NCBI RefSeq assembly: GCF_016888135.1 | Contig: NZ_JACSWB010000164.1 | Coordinates: 1-64,000, forward strand | Direction: 5' to 3' | Length of the DNA stretch: 64,000 nt | Source of the DNA: Leptolyngbya sp. CCY15150 | GTDB taxonomy: Bacteria; Cyanobacteriota; Cyanobacteriia; RECH01 | Shown here: in pieces, positions 50,544-61,774 of the stretch | How the letters are laid out: the number at the start of each line of letters is the position of its first letter | How positions within the stretch are numbered: position 1 is the first letter of the stretch | Notes under the pieces: model-generated | The model's input: only the letters and a program-made list of their open reading frames with translations | What the model was told of the DNA's origin: nothing | The model's database searches: none | Program-made: the position numbers and the translations under genes

Positions 50544-51850
50544 TACTGCTTCACCATCCCTTCATAGCGCTGCGAAATCACGTAGGTTTGTACTTGTTTC
50601 GCTGTGTCGATGGCAACACCTACCAAGATTAGAAGGGAGGTTGCGCCTAGTCCTTGGAAGGTTCTGATTTGAGTTGCCCCTTCCACAATGGTGGGAATAA
50701 TAGCCACCAAGCCTAAGAAGATGGCTCCCAAAAAGGTGAGACGGTTGAGAACCCGCTCAATGTACTCCGTGGTTGCCCGTCCGGGTCGAATCCCTGGAAT
50801 ACTAGACCCCATCTTTTTGAGGTTCTTAGACATGTCCTCAGGATTGACAATCAACGAAGCGTAGAAATAGCTGAAGAAAAGAATCATCAGCAGGTAGACG
50901 CCAATGTAAACCCAACTGCCTGGGGTGAGATAGCTCACGGCCTGGTTAAGGGTATCGTTTTGAAAGAAGTTGGCTACGGAGGCAGGCAAGATCAAGACTG
51001 CCGAGGCGAAAATGATCGGCATGACCCCGCCTTGGTTCAGCCGCAATGGTAGGTAGCTGCTGCGCTCTAGGTAGAGACGACGCCCCACTTGGCGACGGGC
51101 TGAAATGATGGGAATTCGGCGCGTGCCTTCTTGAACGAAGACAATGCCGACAATCATAGCCAGGAAGACGAGCAGTAGAATAATCACGCCACCGACTAGG
51201 CTGCGATCGCCACTTTCTGCCAACTGGATGGTTTGCCCCAGCGAGGTTGGGAGTGTGGAAACAATGTTGACGAAGATCAGCAGGGAGGCACCGTTGCCGA
51301 TACCGCGTTCTGTAATCAGCTCACCCACCCACATCACAAACATGGATCCAGCCGTGAGAGCTAGAACGGTTTGGATGAGGAAAACAGGCCCCTGCACTTC
51401 AGCGTACTGACGGACTAACCAGGCGATCCCTCCACTCTGCAGGACGGCCCATCCCAGAGCCACGTAGCGAGTGATCTGAGAGATTTTCCGCCGGCCGGCT
51501 TCCCCCTCATTTTTTTGAAGATCTTCAAGCTGGGGCACGGCTGCCGTTAACAACTGGATGATAATCGAGGCATTGATATAGGGAAGAATCCCTAGCGCAA
51601 AAATCCCGAGAGCAGACAGACCGCCCCCGGAGAAAATATCTAAAAACCCAATAATGCCGCCGAGGGCATTGCCCTCAATGCCAGCCTGAAATGCGGCTCG
51701 GTCAATACCAGGAACGGGAACAAATACCCCCAAGCGCACAAGGATTAGCATTCCAATAGTGACAAGCAACCGACCTCGTAAGCCGGCTGCTTGAGCCATT
51801 TGCATAAATGTTTCTTGTGCAGTTGGAGCCTTATCGCGGCTAACAACCAT
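50543..51850 (-). CDS. secY: Preprotein translocase subunit SecY
   Basis: 435 residues with ten predicted helices; it forms the Sec channel in plasma and thylakoid membranes. The family segments FVPVPGIDRAAF, FALGILPYINASIIIQLL and GIRPGRATTEYIERVLNRLT are present. It lies 118 nt after rplO. Confidence 0.97.
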   Translation of the reverse strand: MVVSRDKAPTAQETFMQMAQAAGLRGRLLVTIGMLILVRLGVFVPVPGIDRAAFQAGIEGNALGGIIGFLDIFSGGGLSALGIFALGILPYINASIIIQLLTAAVPQLEDLQKNEGEAGRRKISQITRYVALGWAVLQSGGIAWLVRQYAEVQGPVFLIQTVLALTAGSMFVMWVGELITERGIGNGASLLIFVNIVSTLPTSLGQTIQLAESGDRSLVGGVIILLLVFLAMIVGIVFVQEGTRRIPIISARRQVGRRLYLERSSYLPLRLNQGGVMPIIFASAVLILPASVANFFQNDTLNQAVSYLTPGSWVYIGVYLLMILFFSYFYASLIVNPEDMSKNLKKMGSSIPGIRPGRATTEYIERVLNRLTFLGAIFLGLVAIIPTIVEGATQIRTFQGLGATSLLILVGVAIDTAKQVQTYVISQRYEGMVKQ

Positions 51851-51968
51851 TCAAACCTACCTCCACTGGCGATCGCAACAAACTCTTGCCTTTGGCGAAT
51901 GACACGGCCCTAGGGTTTGCAGCAAACACCACCACCCTTGGAACACAACGGACATCCCTACATTTAGT

Positions 51969-52415
51969 CTAGACCACTAGATGGCAGGATCCACCCGCCG
52001 CCTCAATTTTTGCCTTGGCACCGGCGGTAAATGCAGTGGCTTCTACCTCCAGAGCTACGGATAACTCACCATTACCCAAAACCTTGAGAGGCCCGTCATC
52101 CGTGGTGAGAAGACCAGCTTCGAGCAGAGAGTCTAGGGTGACTTTCGTGCCCGCAGGTAGCTCCTGCAAGTCTTCTACATTGATGATGGTATAGTACTTA
52201 CGATTGATAACCGTGAAGTGCTTCAACTTAGGAATACGGCGGTACAGAGGCATTTGACCCCCTTCAAAGCCAGGGCGAGTGCTCCGACCAGAGCGAGACT
52301 TTTGACCCCTCATCCCGAACCCGCAGCTTGCGCCTTGTCCTGCCGCAATACCTCGACCAACCCGCCGTTTTCTTCGACGAGAGCCGGCTTGGGGCACAGC
52401 ATCATGTAATCTCAT
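51969..52415 (-). CDS. rplO: 50S ribosomal protein L15
   Basis: 148 residues from ATG 52415 ([20 protein letters not shown]). The Gly/Arg-rich N-terminus and the block [18 protein letters not shown] are typical. A TTG at 52421 would add two residues. It follows rpsE by 28 nt. Confidence 0.96.
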   Translation of the reverse strand: MRLHDAVPQAGSRRRKRRVGRGIAAGQGASCGFGMRGQKSRSGRSTRPGFEGGQMPLYRRIPKLKHFTVINRKYYTIINVEDLQELPAGTKVTLDSLLEAGLLTTDDGPLKVLGNGELSVALEVEATAFTAGAKAKIEAAGGSCHLVV

Positions 52416-52443
52416 GTTCAATACCTCTAGCTACTTCTGTCTA

Positions 52444-52965
52444 TTAGGCGTATAGCCGTTCAATGGGGATGCCCCGCTCTTCTGCCACTTCACTGAAGGT
52501 GCGGAGAGAGGATAGGGCGTTAACAGCAGCTCTTGCATTGTTGAGAGGGTTATCTGAACCCAATTGCTTGGCAAGAACGTTCTTGACCCCTGCCAGTTCT
52601 AGTACGGTTCGCACCGCACCCCCGGCAATAACCCCCGTTCCTGGCGCTGCAGGACGCATCATCACCTTAGCGCCACCACCTACACCATTCGTAGGATGGG
52701 GCAAGGAGCTAGATTTTGTCAGAGGAACATCAATGAGATGCTTCTTGCCATCGGCTACGCCCTTACGGACTGCACCGATGACGTCACTGGCTTTGCCGAC
52801 GCCAACGCCGACTTGACCCCGCTCATTGCCAACGACAACAATGGCACGAAAGCTAAGTTTTTTACCGCCTTTGACCACTTTGGTGACCCGACGGATTTGA
52901 ACAACGCGTTCTTGCCAATCGGTCTCTTTTTCCTTTGCTCGTCCGCTTTTCCGACGATTTGCCAT
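52444..52965 (-). CDS. rpsE: 30S ribosomal protein S5
   Basis: 173 residues. [21 protein letters not shown] (S5 N-terminal domain) and [21 protein letters not shown] are diagnostic. It helps maintain decoding accuracy. Spacer to rplR is 108 nt. Confidence 0.97.
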   Translation of the reverse strand: MANRRKSGRAKEKETDWQERVVQIRRVTKVVKGGKKLSFRAIVVVGNERGQVGVGVGKASDVIGAVRKGVADGKKHLIDVPLTKSSSLPHPTNGVGGGAKVMMRPAAPGTGVIAGGAVRTVLELAGVKNVLAKQLGSDNPLNNARAAVNALSSLRTFSEVAEERGIPIERLYA

Positions 52966-53073
52966 AATTTCAGCCTTTTACTGTAACGTCAGACAGTGAT
53001 AAAACTCGTGCTCCCTTCGGGCATATAAAACAGAAGCGATGCTGCTGTCTCTGAGCCAAGAAGGGCAAGCCGA

Positions 53074-53436
53074 CTAAAAATCTAGCCCTTGTTCGCGGGC
53101 AGCTTCAGCGAGCGCCTGCACTCGTCCATGATAGAGGTTGCCACCTCGGTCAAACACAACTTGTTTGATACCTAGCTGAAGCGATCGCTCCGCAATTAAC
53201 TTCCCAACCTGAGCTGAGGCTTCACAGGTTCCTCCAGACTTAAGGCTAGAGCGAACCTCGGGCTCCATGGTGGAGGCCGCCGCTAAGGTATGGTGACGAG
53301 TATCGTCAATGAGCTGCACATAAATATGTTGGTGGGAACGAAAGACAGCTAGCCTTGGGCGCTCGGGCGTTCCAGATACGGCGCGCCGGATGCGTGCATG
53401 CCGCCGTCGCAGTGATTCCTTGCGAGTTTGTTTCAT
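53074..53436 (-). CDS. rplR: 50S ribosomal protein L18
   Basis: 120 residues, a 5S rRNA-binding protein. [23 protein letters not shown] and the end block [28 protein letters not shown] identify it. Only 2 nt separate it from rplF. Confidence 0.97.
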   Translation of the reverse strand: MKQTRKESLRRRHARIRRAVSGTPERPRLAVFRSHQHIYVQLIDDTRHHTLAAASTMEPEVRSSLKSGGTCEASAQVGKLIAERSLQLGIKQVVFDRGGNLYHGRVQALAEAAREQGLDF

Positions 53437-53438
53437 CT

Positions 53439-53978
53439 CTATTTCTTCCCTGACTTCCCAGCCTTGCGTCTAACTTGCTCACCTGCGTACCGAATCCCTT
53501 TACCTTTGTAAGGCTCGGGAGGACGGACACCCCTAATTTGTGCGGCAATGTTACCTACAATTTCTTTATCAATACCGCTAATAATGACATTGGTGTTGTT
53601 CTCAACAGCTACGTCAATACCTTGTGGCGGCTCAATTTGAACTGGATTGCTATACCCTACGTTGAGGGTTAAGTTACGACCTTGAACTTGAGCACGATAC
53701 CCAACTCCCTGGATCTCCAGGCGCTTCTGAAATCCTTGGGACACACCCTCAACCATGTTGGAGACTAGCGTTCTGCATAGTCCATGGAGTTGACGAGCGG
53801 TACGGGATTCATTGCGGCGGCGAACCGAGAGGATACCGTCTTCTTGAGACACTTCCACATGTTCGGGCAAAACTCTAGAGAGCTCTCCCTTTGGCCCTTT
53901 GACCGCAACGGTTTGACCATCAATGGTGACAGACACCTTTTGCGGTATGGGAATAGGGCGTTTACCAATACGAGACAT
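53439..53978 (-). CDS. rplF: 50S ribosomal protein L6
   Basis: 179 residues from ATG 53978 ([17 protein letters not shown]). The C-terminal signature [22 protein letters not shown] is present. An in-frame start at 54035 would add 19 non-conserved residues and is rejected. It lies near the factor-binding site of the 50S subunit. Confidence 0.96.
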   Translation of the reverse strand: MSRIGKRPIPIPQKVSVTIDGQTVAVKGPKGELSRVLPEHVEVSQEDGILSVRRRNESRTARQLHGLCRTLVSNMVEGVSQGFQKRLEIQGVGYRAQVQGRNLTLNVGYSNPVQIEPPQGIDVAVENNTNVIISGIDKEIVGNIAAQIRGVRPPEPYKGKGIRYAGEQVRRKAGKSGKK

Positions 53979-54076
53979 GACTGACTTACTCCTGTATGCG
54001 GCAATAGCTATGGACTCACGTGATGCAGAGTGCAATATGACCCCGTCTAACTGAGACCTTGGGGATTACTGAACAC

Positions 54077-54478
54077 TTACCAGATGTAGCAAAGCACCTC
54101 GCCACCTAGCCCTTTCCGCCGAGCATCGCGATCGGTCATGATACCGCTAGAGGTGGAGATAACCGCCACCCCAATACCGCCCAAAACCCGCGGTAGTTCT
54201 TTGCAACTCGCATACACTCTCAATCCGGGCTTACTCACCCGTTTTAAAGTGTTGATAATCGGCTGATGACTCCGTCCCTGATATTTCAGAGAAATCATGA
54301 GTTTGCGCTTCACGCCTTCGCCGTCTTCTGTAAAATCGGCGATAAAACCTTCGTCACGCAAAACCTGAGCAATGCTCCGAGTCATCTTAGTCGAAGGAAC
54401 CTCAGTGACCTGGTGCCTTGCCAAGCTTGCGTTCCGGATGCGTGTCAGCATATCTGCAATCGTGTCGTTTGCTGCCAT
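54077..54478 (-). CDS. rpsH: 30S ribosomal protein S8
   Basis: 133 residues ([18 protein letters not shown]; end [31 protein letters not shown]). Central-domain 16S rRNA binder and a known feedback regulator of the spc operon in E. coli. rpsN, between rplE and rpsH in E. coli, is missing here. Confidence 0.97.
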   Translation of the reverse strand: MAANDTIADMLTRIRNASLARHQVTEVPSTKMTRSIAQVLRDEGFIADFTEDGEGVKRKLMISLKYQGRSHQPIINTLKRVSKPGLRVYASCKELPRVLGGIGVAVISTSSGIMTDRDARRKGLGGEVLCYIW

Positions 54479-54501
54479 AGCTTCCTCTTAGTGAAAATGC
54501 C

Positions 54502-55047
54502 TCAGTTATCCCGGAAGGGCATACCAAATTCTTTGAGCAATGCACGACCTTCTTCATCGGTCTGTGCAGTGGTCACAATCGAAATATCCATGCCACGAAT
54601 CTGGTCAATGCCGTCGTAGCTGATCTCTGGAAACAAGAGTTGTTCGCGCAACCCTAGTGTGTAGTTCCCTCGTCCGTCAAAGCTTTTAGGGCTAATCCCG
54701 CGAAAATCGCGGATGCGGGGCAGAGCTAGGTTAACGAGTCGGTTTAGGAAGTGGTACATCCGATCCGAGCGAAGTGTAACCGTCACGCCCACGGGCATCC
54801 CCTGACGGATCTTGAATCCAGCGATCGCCTTCTTAGCACGGGTGACCACGGGCTTTTGTCCGGTGATAACCGCAAGTTCATTCAGCGTCGATTCCAACGC
54901 TTTCGCGTTTTGAGCGGCTTCACCAATGCCGCGATTCAGGGTGACCTTGACTAACTTTGGAACCTGATGAATGTTCTCATATTGGAACTGCTTCATCAGA
55001 TTCGGAACAATGGTTTCGCGATATACGGTCTTGAGTTGAGCTGTCAT
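54502..55047 (-). CDS. rplE: 50S ribosomal protein L5
   Basis: 181 residues. [16 protein letters not shown] and the block [27 protein letters not shown] identify it. It binds 5S rRNA and touches the P-site tRNA. Spacer of 23 nt to rpsH. Confidence 0.97.
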   Translation of the reverse strand: MTAQLKTVYRETIVPNLMKQFQYENIHQVPKLVKVTLNRGIGEAAQNAKALESTLNELAVITGQKPVVTRAKKAIAGFKIRQGMPVGVTVTLRSDRMYHFLNRLVNLALPRIRDFRGISPKSFDGRGNYTLGLREQLLFPEISYDGIDQIRGMDISIVTTAQTDEEGRALLKEFGMPFRDN

Positions 55048-55140
55048 AGTTTTTGAACCTCACAATCCCTGGGCTTGGTCAGGGACATTTCAAGTGCTTG
55101 AGCCAATGGGAAGAATTCATAGAGGTCAGCCGACGTTGGA

Positions 55141-55488
55141 TTAGTCGATGACTTCGCCTGTTTTCTTCAACATCCGAACCTTCCGTCCGTCGTCGGTGTA
55201 GGTGTAGCACACACGGCTAGCCACCTTTTGCTTATTGGAATAAAGCATGACGTTGGAACTATGAACCGGGGCTTCAAAGGTCGTAATTTGACCCGATTCA
55301 CCCTCTTGCTGAGGCTTAATGTGCTTGGTTTTGATGTTGACCCCTTTCACCACTACCTTGCTCGACTTGGGCAAGACAGTCATGACTTCGCCAACTTTAC
55401 CCTTCTCGGCACCCGAGATGATTTGAACGGTATCGCCTTTTTTAACGTGCATTTTGTGCCGTTGAGGCTTAACGTTTGCGCTTGCCAT
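55141..55488 (-). CDS. rplX: 50S ribosomal protein L24
   Basis: 115 residues with the KOW motif in [21 protein letters not shown]. Assembly initiator of the 50S subunit, near the exit tunnel. Only 3 nt from rplN. Confidence 0.96.
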   Translation of the reverse strand: MASANVKPQRHKMHVKKGDTVQIISGAEKGKVGEVMTVLPKSSKVVVKGVNIKTKHIKPQQEGESGQITTFEAPVHSSNVMLYSNKQKVASRVCYTYTDDGRKVRMLKKTGEVID

Positions 55489-55491
55489 AGA

Positions 55492-55857
55492 TCAAAGTAC
55501 CTCCGGTGCCAGGGACACAATCTTCATGTAGCCCTTTTCTCTAAGTTCCCGCGCCACAGGGCCAAACACGCGGGTTCCGCGAGGGTTGCCTTCAGCGTTG
55601 ATAATGACTGCGGCATTATCATCAAACCGGATGCTCATGCCACTGTCTCGGCGAAGCCCCTTGCGGGTACGCACCACGACGGCACGCACCACGTCGGACT
55701 TCTTGGTAGCCATGTTGGGCAGTGCATCTTTTACAACGGCGACGATTACGTCTCCAACCCCGGCATAGCGACGATTGCCGCCGAGTACACGGATACACAT
55801 GAGCTTTTTGGCTCCACTGTTATCCGCTACGTTCAAATATGTTTCTTGCTGTATCAC
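55492..55857 (-). CDS. rplN: 50S ribosomal protein L14
   Basis: 121 residues. Starts [20 protein letters not shown] and contains the signature block ending [26 protein letters not shown]. It forms intersubunit bridges. 18 nt after rpsQ. Confidence 0.97.
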   Translation of the reverse strand: MIQQETYLNVADNSGAKKLMCIRVLGGNRRYAGVGDVIVAVVKDALPNMATKKSDVVRAVVVRTRKGLRRDSGMSIRFDDNAAVIINAEGNPRGTRVFGPVARELREKGYMKIVSLAPEVL

Positions 55858-55875
55858 AATTCCCCTCCCCTTCCC

Positions 55876-56127
55876 TTAAACACGAGATGCAGTGCTCAAA
55901 ATCTCAGCGACAGTCCAGCATTTGGTGCGACTCAGGGGACGAGTTTCCTGAATTTTGACGCGATCGCCCACGTTGCACTTGTTGTCTTCATCGTGGACTT
56001 TGTACCGCTTGGTACGAACCACAATCTTGCCGTATTTTGGGTGGGGAGCACGGTTCTCGATTGCTACCACCACCGTTTTGTCCATTTTGTCGCTTACGAC
56101 TACGCCAATGCGCTCTTTAACAGCCAT
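55876..56127 (-). CDS. rpsQ: 30S ribosomal protein S17
   Basis: 83 residues, an OB-fold protein with [19 protein letters not shown] and [19 protein letters not shown]. It follows rpmC by 76 nt. Confidence 0.97.
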   Translation of the reverse strand: MAVKERIGVVVSDKMDKTVVVAIENRAPHPKYGKIVVRTKRYKVHDEDNKCNVGDRVKIQETRPLSRTKCWTVAEILSTASRV

Positions 56128-56203
56128 CTAAACTCTCTTCCTCTTGTTCAGTCATTCCCATAGGTTAGTGTTGAAACGGAATTAATCCTCAGGTGCGATC
56201 GCG

Positions 56204-56431
56204 TCAGCCGTTTGATTCAGATTGAGATTCTGAGGCTATTTGACGTTCCCGTTCAACGGTCAATAGTTGGGCAAGACGACGACGAAGATGCTTAATGTCA
56301 TGGGGCTTTTCTAAGCGGCGGGTTCCTTTTTGAAACCGTAGATTAAAAAGCTGACGCTTAGCTGCCAAAATCTCGTCACTGAGTTCCTGCTCGCTCAAAC
56401 TACGAGCTTCCGAAGCCTTGGATAGAGGCAT
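56204..56431 (-). CDS. rpmC: 50S ribosomal protein L29
   Basis: 75 residues, two helices; LSDEILAAKRQLFNLRFQ is diagnostic. A Ser/Glu-rich tail ends the protein. It sits by the exit tunnel, where trigger factor docks. 3 nt from rplP. Confidence 0.95.
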   Translation of the reverse strand: MPLSKASEARSLSEQELSDEILAAKRQLFNLRFQKGTRRLEKPHDIKHLRRRLAQLLTVERERQIASESQSESNG

Positions 56432-56434
56432 CGC

Positions 56435-56854
56435 TTACACCTCCCCCTGTTCACGCATGATAAATTTAGTCTTAATGGGCAGCTTGTAATCGGCTAGGCG
56501 CATAGCTTCCCTTGCAGTTGCTTCCGGCACCCCTTCAATCTCAAACAAGATGCGTCCGGGCTTCACTACTGCAACCCAGTACTCGGGGTTACCTTTACCA
56601 GAACCCATCCGGGTTTCTGCAGGACGCATGGTGACTGGCTTGTCAGGGAAAATGCGAATCCAGATTTTCCCACCCCGGCGAATATAGCGGGTCATCGCTC
56701 GACGACTGGCTTCAATCTGACGAGATGTGATCCAGTGGGGCTCTAGGGCCTGCAACGCAAATTCACCGAAGCTGATTTCGTTGCCTCGTGTGGCCATGCC
56801 GCGCATTCGACCGCGGTGCTGCTTACGAAACTTTGTTCTTTTAGGACTTAACAT
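56435..56854 (-). CDS. rplP: 50S ribosomal protein L16
   Basis: 139 residues. [19 protein letters not shown], then [24 protein letters not shown], identify L16, which helps position A-site tRNA. Confidence 0.97.
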   Translation of the reverse strand: MLSPKRTKFRKQHRGRMRGMATRGNEISFGEFALQALEPHWITSRQIEASRRAMTRYIRRGGKIWIRIFPDKPVTMRPAETRMGSGKGNPEYWVAVVKPGRILFEIEGVPEATAREAMRLADYKLPIKTKFIMREQGEV

Positions 56855-56912
56855 GAATCCGTACCTTCTCTACCAAGTGCAGGGATAGCTGTAAATTGCA
56901 TCAATACTTCAG

Positions 56913-57656
56913 CTATGAATCGTTAGAGCGATCTTCAAATTGTTGCCGACGTCGCTGCTGCTGTTGCCGACGGCGCGGCTGGGTATTGGCAGGAGTTTGA
57001 ACTTCCTCTTGTCCAGGGATGACCTCTCCCTTGAACACCCACACCTTGATGCCCAAGACGCCATAGATGGTTTGAGCGGTGCGGTAGCTATAGTCAATAT
57101 CAGCTCGCAGCGTGTGGAGCGGTACTTTACCCTCACGGGTGTATTCTGTCCGAGCAATTTCTGCCCCATTCAACCGACCACTGACCTGAATTTTGATGCC
57201 TTGAGCTCCAGCTCGCTGCGCCCGCTGAATCGCTTGACGCACGACTCGTCGGAACGAAACCCGGCGTTCAAGCTGCTGAGCTACATACTCAGCGATCAGG
57301 GCGGCATCTGCATCGACTCTGGCGACTTCAACAACGTTGATGCCAATTTGACGACTGCCATTCCCTAGCTCTTTCTGGAGTCCAACGCGTAGGGACTCAA
57401 TCCCTGCGCCGCCGCGTCCAACCACAACACCAGGACGGGCAGTGCGAATTTCGAGCTGGATCTGATCCGCTTTCCGTTCAATGCGAACATCAGAAATGCC
57501 AGCGTTCTTTAAATCCTTATCATTCGCAATGTAGCTGCGAATTTGGTGATCTTCTTGAAGTAGTGCTGGATAGCGGCTGGAATCAGCGAACCACCGTGAA
57601 CGGTGTTCTTGAGTAATGCCAAGTCGAAACCCTACTGGGTGAATTTTTTGTCCCAC
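56913..57656 (-). CDS. rpsC: 30S ribosomal protein S3
   Basis: 247 residues. Start [20 protein letters not shown]; the KH-domain core [14 protein letters not shown] and the C-terminal block KVWVFKGE are intact. The tail (about 215-247) is Gln/Arg-rich and family-variable. It forms the mRNA entry channel. Confidence 0.97.
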   Translation of the reverse strand: MGQKIHPVGFRLGITQEHRSRWFADSSRYPALLQEDHQIRSYIANDKDLKNAGISDVRIERKADQIQLEIRTARPGVVVGRGGAGIESLRVGLQKELGNGSRQIGINVVEVARVDADAALIAEYVAQQLERRVSFRRVVRQAIQRAQRAGAQGIKIQVSGRLNGAEIARTEYTREGKVPLHTLRADIDYSYRTAQTIYGVLGIKVWVFKGEVIPGQEEVQTPANTQPRRRQQQQRRRQQFEDRSNDS

Positions 57657-57738
57657 AATCTGCCCTCTATTGAATACGTCCTGGTTTTGTTTGGTTTAAC
57701 CGTTCCTGAGCAATGCTGATCACACAATCGGTATGAGC

Positions 57739-58098
57739 CTAGTCTTCTTCACCCGGTGCCACCATGATGGTGATGTGGCAGGTTGGCTTACGAATTTGAT
57801 AGGCCCGACCCTGGGCGCGGGGACGAAACCGTCGTAGGGACGGCCCCTGATCCGCATAGGCCTGGGTAATCACCAAGTTTGATGGGCTATACCCATTGTT
57901 GTGTTCAGCATTGGCGACCGCGGATCGCAATACCTTCAGAATGGGTTCACAGGCTCGGTAGGGCATGAACTCTAGAATAATTAGAGCTTCCCGATAGGAG
58001 CGTCCCCGAATTTGATCTAAGACTCGCCGCACTTTATGGGGGGACATCCGAATATAGCGTGCGATCGCTTTTACATCTTGTGCAGTTCCAACAGCCAT
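57739..58098 (-). CDS. rplV: 50S ribosomal protein L22
   Basis: 119 residues. [20 protein letters not shown] and the end [20 protein letters not shown] are conserved. Its long loop lines the exit tunnel. Macrolide contacts map to this loop in other bacteria. Confidence 0.97.
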   Translation of the reverse strand: MAVGTAQDVKAIARYIRMSPHKVRRVLDQIRGRSYREALIILEFMPYRACEPILKVLRSAVANAEHNNGYSPSNLVITQAYADQGPSLRRFRPRAQGRAYQIRKPTCHITIMVAPGEED

Positions 58099-58176
58099 TT
58101 ATTTCCTCCGATTGCCAACTCCAAATCACTCAACTTAGGGGAGCGATCGCAACTGGATATCCAGCTAATACAATCT

Positions 58177-58455
58177 TTATCGACGTGCTTTCTTGTCGCT
58201 CTTGGCGTGACCCCGGAAGGTGCGAGTTGGCGCAAACTCACCCAGCTTGTGTCCCACCATCTGCTCACTCACATAGACCGGAACATGCTGACGACCGTTA
58301 TGAACCGCGATCGTATGTCCAATCATTTGAGGAAGAATTGTCGATGCCCGAGACCAGGTTTTGATCACCTGCTTCTCACCCTTGGCATTTAAGTTTTCAA
58401 CTTTTTTCATTAAGTGATCCGCTACAAACGGACCCTTTTTTAGCGAACGAGCCAT
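58177..58455 (-). CDS. rpsS: 30S ribosomal protein S19
   Basis: 92 residues. Start [18 protein letters not shown] and [18 protein letters not shown] are diagnostic. It pairs with S13 in the subunit head. 54 nt after rplB. Confidence 0.97.
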   Translation of the reverse strand: MARSLKKGPFVADHLMKKVENLNAKGEKQVIKTWSRASTILPQMIGHTIAVHNGRQHVPVYVSEQMVGHKLGEFAPTRTFRGHAKSDKKARR

Positions 58456-58509
58456 AGCCTCAACCTACAGAAATCACTTACACAACCGTACCCAACTATC
58501 CAGCCTGCG

Positions 58510-59373
58510 TTAGGCGTTACGACCGCCCCGACCCCGCTTCGATACCCGACGACGACGGCGCACAATCAGCGCATCGCTTCGCTTGGTTTTCTTGCGCGTC
58601 TTGTAGCCGAGAGCCGGCTTACCCCAAGGCGTAACAGGCCCACTCCGACCAATAGGAGCCCGACCTTCACCACCACCATGGGGGTGATCCACAGGGTTCA
58701 TGACGCTACCCCGAACCTCAGGACGTCTGCCTTTCCAGCGTTTCCGACCCGCTTTACCTAGGCTGATGTTGCGGGCATCGGCATTACCTACCTGACCGAT
58801 GGTGGCGTAGCATTCCCGACGCACCATGCGCACTTCCGTAGACGGCAGCTTCAGGGTCACATAGTTGCCATCTTTAGCAACAACCTGTGCGCCGGTGCCG
58901 GCTGCGCGGACAATTTGTCCACCGCGCCCTGCCACAAGCTCCACATTGTGAACCATCGTACCCAGGGGCACATTGCCCAGGGGAAGAGCATTGCCAACCT
59001 CAAACGGAGCATCTTCTCCAGCGATGATGGTGGTGCCAACTTCTAACCCAGCCGGGTGCAAGATATAGCGCTTCTCGCCATCTTCGTAGACCACTAGAGC
59101 GATACGAGCATTGCGGTTCGGATCGTACTCAATCGTGGTTACTTCTGCGGGAATTCCTCGCTTATCGCGATGGAAATCAATGAAGCGATACAGGCGTTTA
59201 TGACCGCCGCCCCGGTGGCGACAGGTAATCACCCCCCGATTGTTGCGACCCTTCGCCCGATGGATGGAGCGCGTGAGGGACTTTTCAGGTTTGCTGCGAG
59301 TAATCTCAGAAAACTCTGAAACGGTGCGCTCACGAGTTCCAGGCGTGTATGGTCGGTAGTAACGAATACCCAT
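58510..59373 (-). CDS. rplB: 50S ribosomal protein L2
   Basis: 287 residues. The peptidyl-transferase-associated block [19 protein letters not shown], with its conserved His, is present. One of the oldest 50S proteins. 95 nt after rplW. Confidence 0.97.
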   Translation of the reverse strand: MGIRYYRPYTPGTRERTVSEFSEITRSKPEKSLTRSIHRAKGRNNRGVITCRHRGGGHKRLYRFIDFHRDKRGIPAEVTTIEYDPNRNARIALVVYEDGEKRYILHPAGLEVGTTIIAGEDAPFEVGNALPLGNVPLGTMVHNVELVAGRGGQIVRAAGTGAQVVAKDGNYVTLKLPSTEVRMVRRECYATIGQVGNADARNISLGKAGRKRWKGRRPEVRGSVMNPVDHPHGGGEGRAPIGRSGPVTPWGKPALGYKTRKKTKRSDALIVRRRRRVSKRGRGGRNA

Positions 59374-59468
59374 AATTTAGAACTCTGTTATCTCAAGACT
59401 GCCTACGAAATTAAATGACTGGGCTGAGTAGGGCGGAATGCCGAGGACGATCTCCCTTCTCTACAGCG

Positions 59469-59780
59469 TTAGACCTCAGGGAAAAGGGTGATGGAATCTC
59501 CCGGTGCGAGGGTAACGACAGTTTTTTTGTAGTGAGCTTTGTACCCGGCAAAGCGGCCAACCCGGCGCTTCTTCAGGGGAGGATTTTGGGTGTTGACCTT
59601 GACGACCTTGACATCAAAGAGCTGCTCGATGGCAACCTTAATTTGATCTTTGGTTGCCTTGGCAGCCACTTTGAAGACATATTTGTTGTCTTCTAGCAGG
59701 AGGGTTGCCTTTTCCGTAATCACCGGCACCCGGATCAGGTCGGCCAGATCTCTGGGGTTGTATCGATCAAAACTAGCCAC
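59469..59780 (-). CDS. rplW: 50S ribosomal protein L23
   Basis: 103 residues. [22 protein letters not shown] and the L23 end motif [22 protein letters not shown] are typical. It is the docking site for trigger factor and SRP. Its start overlaps the rplD end by 8 nt. Confidence 0.97.
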   Translation of the reverse strand: MASFDRYNPRDLADLIRVPVITEKATLLLEDNKYVFKVAAKATKDQIKVAIEQLFDVKVVKVNTQNPPLKKRRVGRFAGYKAHYKKTVVTLAPGDSITLFPEV

Positions 59781-60405
59781 CGTATACCTCCTGGATCTTT
59801 TCGAGGGCAGACTGGGTTACGACCAGCTTGTCTGCCAGCAATACATCATAGATATTGAGATTGGTTGACGAAATCAGCTTTAGGCGATCGATGTTGCGAG
59901 CTGATAAGTAGACCATCTCATTCTTTTCGCCGGTAATCAGCAAAACCCGATCAGATTCCTGCACGCCCCAGCGGGATAGCGCTTGAATCATGTCCTTGGT
60001 TTTGGGACGAGCAAGCTGTTCGGCAAAGTCTTGCACCACAATCATGCTGTCTACCCGGCTTTGGAACGCTGTGCATAGCGCTAAGCGGCGTTCCTTTTTG
60101 TTCATCTTGGTGGAATAATCTCTGGGCTTGGGGCCAAAGATGACACCGCCCCCTTTCCAAAGCGGGGATCGGTTAGAACCAGCTCGGGCGCGCCCTGTAC
60201 CTTTCTGACGCCAAGGTTTCCGACCACCCCCACGCACTTCGGCTCGGGTTTTGGATGATGCGGTGCCTTGACGCGCATTGTTCATCTGACGGACGAGGGC
60301 TCGGTGAACCACGTGCGCCGACGACGCTTCTTTTGCTACGCGCAAGCTTAACGATGTTTCACCTGCTTCTTGCCCTTGCCAATCTCGAATTATGCAGCTA
60401 ACCAT
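59773..60405 (-). CDS. rplD: 50S ribosomal protein L4
   Basis: 210 residues. The central loop [19 protein letters not shown] identifies it. In E. coli, L4 represses its own operon; whether this holds here is unknown. 69 nt after rplC. Confidence 0.97.
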   Translation of the reverse strand: MVSCIIRDWQGQEAGETSLSLRVAKEASSAHVVHRALVRQMNNARQGTASSKTRAEVRGGGRKPWRQKGTGRARAGSNRSPLWKGGGVIFGPKPRDYSTKMNKKERRLALCTAFQSRVDSMIVVQDFAEQLARPKTKDMIQALSRWGVQESDRVLLITGEKNEMVYLSARNIDRLKLISSTNLNIYDVLLADKLVVTQSALEKIQEVYGG

Positions 60406-60474
60406 TTCCTCTGCCTCATGTACCTTCCAATGCCACGTCGTTGTTCTGCTGAGCTGTTACACCGGGGTAAGCTC

Positions 60475-61119
60475 TTAAGCCTGTCCAACAATCGTGGCGG
60501 GCTTAATATTTAGGAGACTGCCGGGCTTGCCGGGAACAGCACCCTTGATCAGCAGCAGGTTTTGGTCAGCATCGATCCGGACGACTGTGAGTTTCCGAAT
60601 GGTGACTTGCGACCCGCCTAGGCGACCTGCCATGCGCTTACCTGGGTAGACGCGTCCGGGGGTGGTGCCAGCTCCAGTGGAACCAGGTGCTCGGTGGTTC
60701 TTAGAACCGTGAGCCATGGGCCCTCGTCTGAAGTTGTGGCGTTTTTGGTACCCGGCAAATCCGCGACCAATACTAGTGCCTACGACGTCAACGAGTTGTC
60801 CTGCTTCAAACGTCTCAACCCCTAACTGTTGCCCTAGCTCGTAGGGGCCGGCCTGGCTCAAGCGATATTCACAGAGATGTCGTACGGGGACACTGCCAGA
60901 TTTTTTGAGGTGCCCTAGCTCAGGCTTATTCAGAGCCTTTTCCGTCACCTGCTTATATCCGACCTGAATTGCAGAGTAGCCATCCGTTTCGGGGGTTTTG
61001 ATTTGCGTTACGGTGCATGGATTAGCCTGCACAACCGTGACGGGGATAGCCCGACCTTCGTCATCAAAGACTTGGGTCATGCCAATTTTCGTGCCGAGAA
61101 TACCAACAGACACAGTCAC
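60475..61119 (-). CDS. rplC: 50S ribosomal protein L3
   Basis: 214 residues, from GTG 61119 ([19 protein letters not shown]) behind GGGAGA; the next GTG (61113) is a second possibility. The block [27 protein letters not shown] is diagnostic, and its loop reaches the peptidyl-transferase centre. First gene of the cluster here, since rpsJ is elsewhere, as is usual for cyanobacteria. A leader of about 400 nt precedes it. Confidence 0.97.
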   Translation of the reverse strand: MTVSVGILGTKIGMTQVFDDEGRAIPVTVVQANPCTVTQIKTPETDGYSAIQVGYKQVTEKALNKPELGHLKKSGSVPVRHLCEYRLSQAGPYELGQQLGVETFEAGQLVDVVGTSIGRGFAGYQKRHNFRRGPMAHGSKNHRAPGSTGAGTTPGRVYPGKRMAGRLGGSQVTIRKLTVVRIDADQNLLLIKGAVPGKPGSLLNIKPATIVGQA

Positions 61120-61195
61120 AAGTCTCCCTTGCTCAACTAAAAACGCGGCGAAACGTAGCCAGCCTATTCCGCTTCCGGTTTAGGATCTGACTGTT

Positions 61196-61226
61196 CCTCC
61201 TTACTAAATGGCTGCAGAAGCAGCCA
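61196..61226 (-). other. Leader hairpin followed by an orphan ribosome-binding-like run
   Basis: Minus strand: TGGCTGC-TTCT-GCAGCCA forms a perfect 7-bp stem (61209-61226), then TTTAGT, then AAGGAGG (61196-61202). No ATG, GTG or TTG follows the AAGGAGG within a usable distance. The element lies about 80 nt before rplC. It might be an attenuator or a binding site for a ribosomal protein. Confidence 0.4.
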
Positions 61227-61523
61227 GAACCCCACAAAACTGGTGTCAGCTTAGAGTTCTATGTCTTTTTGAAACCAGAGGCTGAAGGATTAGCAATTCA
61301 GATCCGCTTCAGCGCTTACGCCGAGACTTAAGCAGATGCATCAAAAAAATCCACTCAGTATCTCCTCACAGCCTGGAAAGCAGCACTAACCAGACTTGCC
61401 TGTGGCTCTATCCCATGTGACAGGAGGGTTTGACAATGTCATTGCCTTCACCCGTCTGAGCCTTTAGCCAAGTCGTGAATCATTAGCTATTTACTCTCTA
61501 TGCTGTCTTGGCGACAATTTTAG

Positions 61524-61553
61524 ATTATAGACGTATGAATATCTATTTGTCTA
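61524..61553 (-). promoter_or_regulatory. Sigma-70 type promoter of the ribosomal cluster
   Basis: Minus strand: -35 TAGACA (61548-61553), an 18-nt spacer, and a perfect -10 TATAAT (61524-61529). The expected start near 61517 leaves a leader of about 398 nt before rplC. Confidence 0.7.
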
Positions 61554-61621
61554 GACCATTTCCAACAAAAGGGCAACAAATTTTCTGGATGCGGAGATGC
61601 GGTAGGGCGATCGCCACCCCT

Positions 61622-61627
61622 TATAAT
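61622..61627 (+). promoter_or_regulatory. Possible -10 box of ndhN
   Basis: A perfect TATAAT about 148 nt upstream of ndhN. At the expected distance upstream I find only GCGGTA, no -35 match, so this assignment is weak. Confidence 0.3.
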
Positions 61628-61774
61628 AGCGGCAAGAGGTGAGGGAAACGCCATTTGTTCAGGATGACTGAGACCTAAGACGATGAAGGACTCGGATCCA
61701 TACTGATAATGAACTAATGAACCCGTGCCGACATGATTGGATGAATGTGATGTAGGAGGCCGCAGACAGCATTT

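Larger units (their letters stand above)
61120..61774. other. Divergent region between rplC and ndhN
   Basis: 655 nt, the longest gap near the cluster. It holds the rplC-side promoter (61524-61553), a hairpin with an isolated SD-like run (61196-61226), and an isolated TATAAT (61622-61627) that may serve ndhN. No coding sequence is evident. Confidence 0.65.

Noticed and set aside
55228-56163. 311-codon plus-strand frame across rplX, rplN and rpsQ
   Set aside because: It lies antisense to three certain ribosomal protein genes and its translation has no recognisable domain and many His/Phe runs, as expected of a mirror frame of conserved coding DNA.
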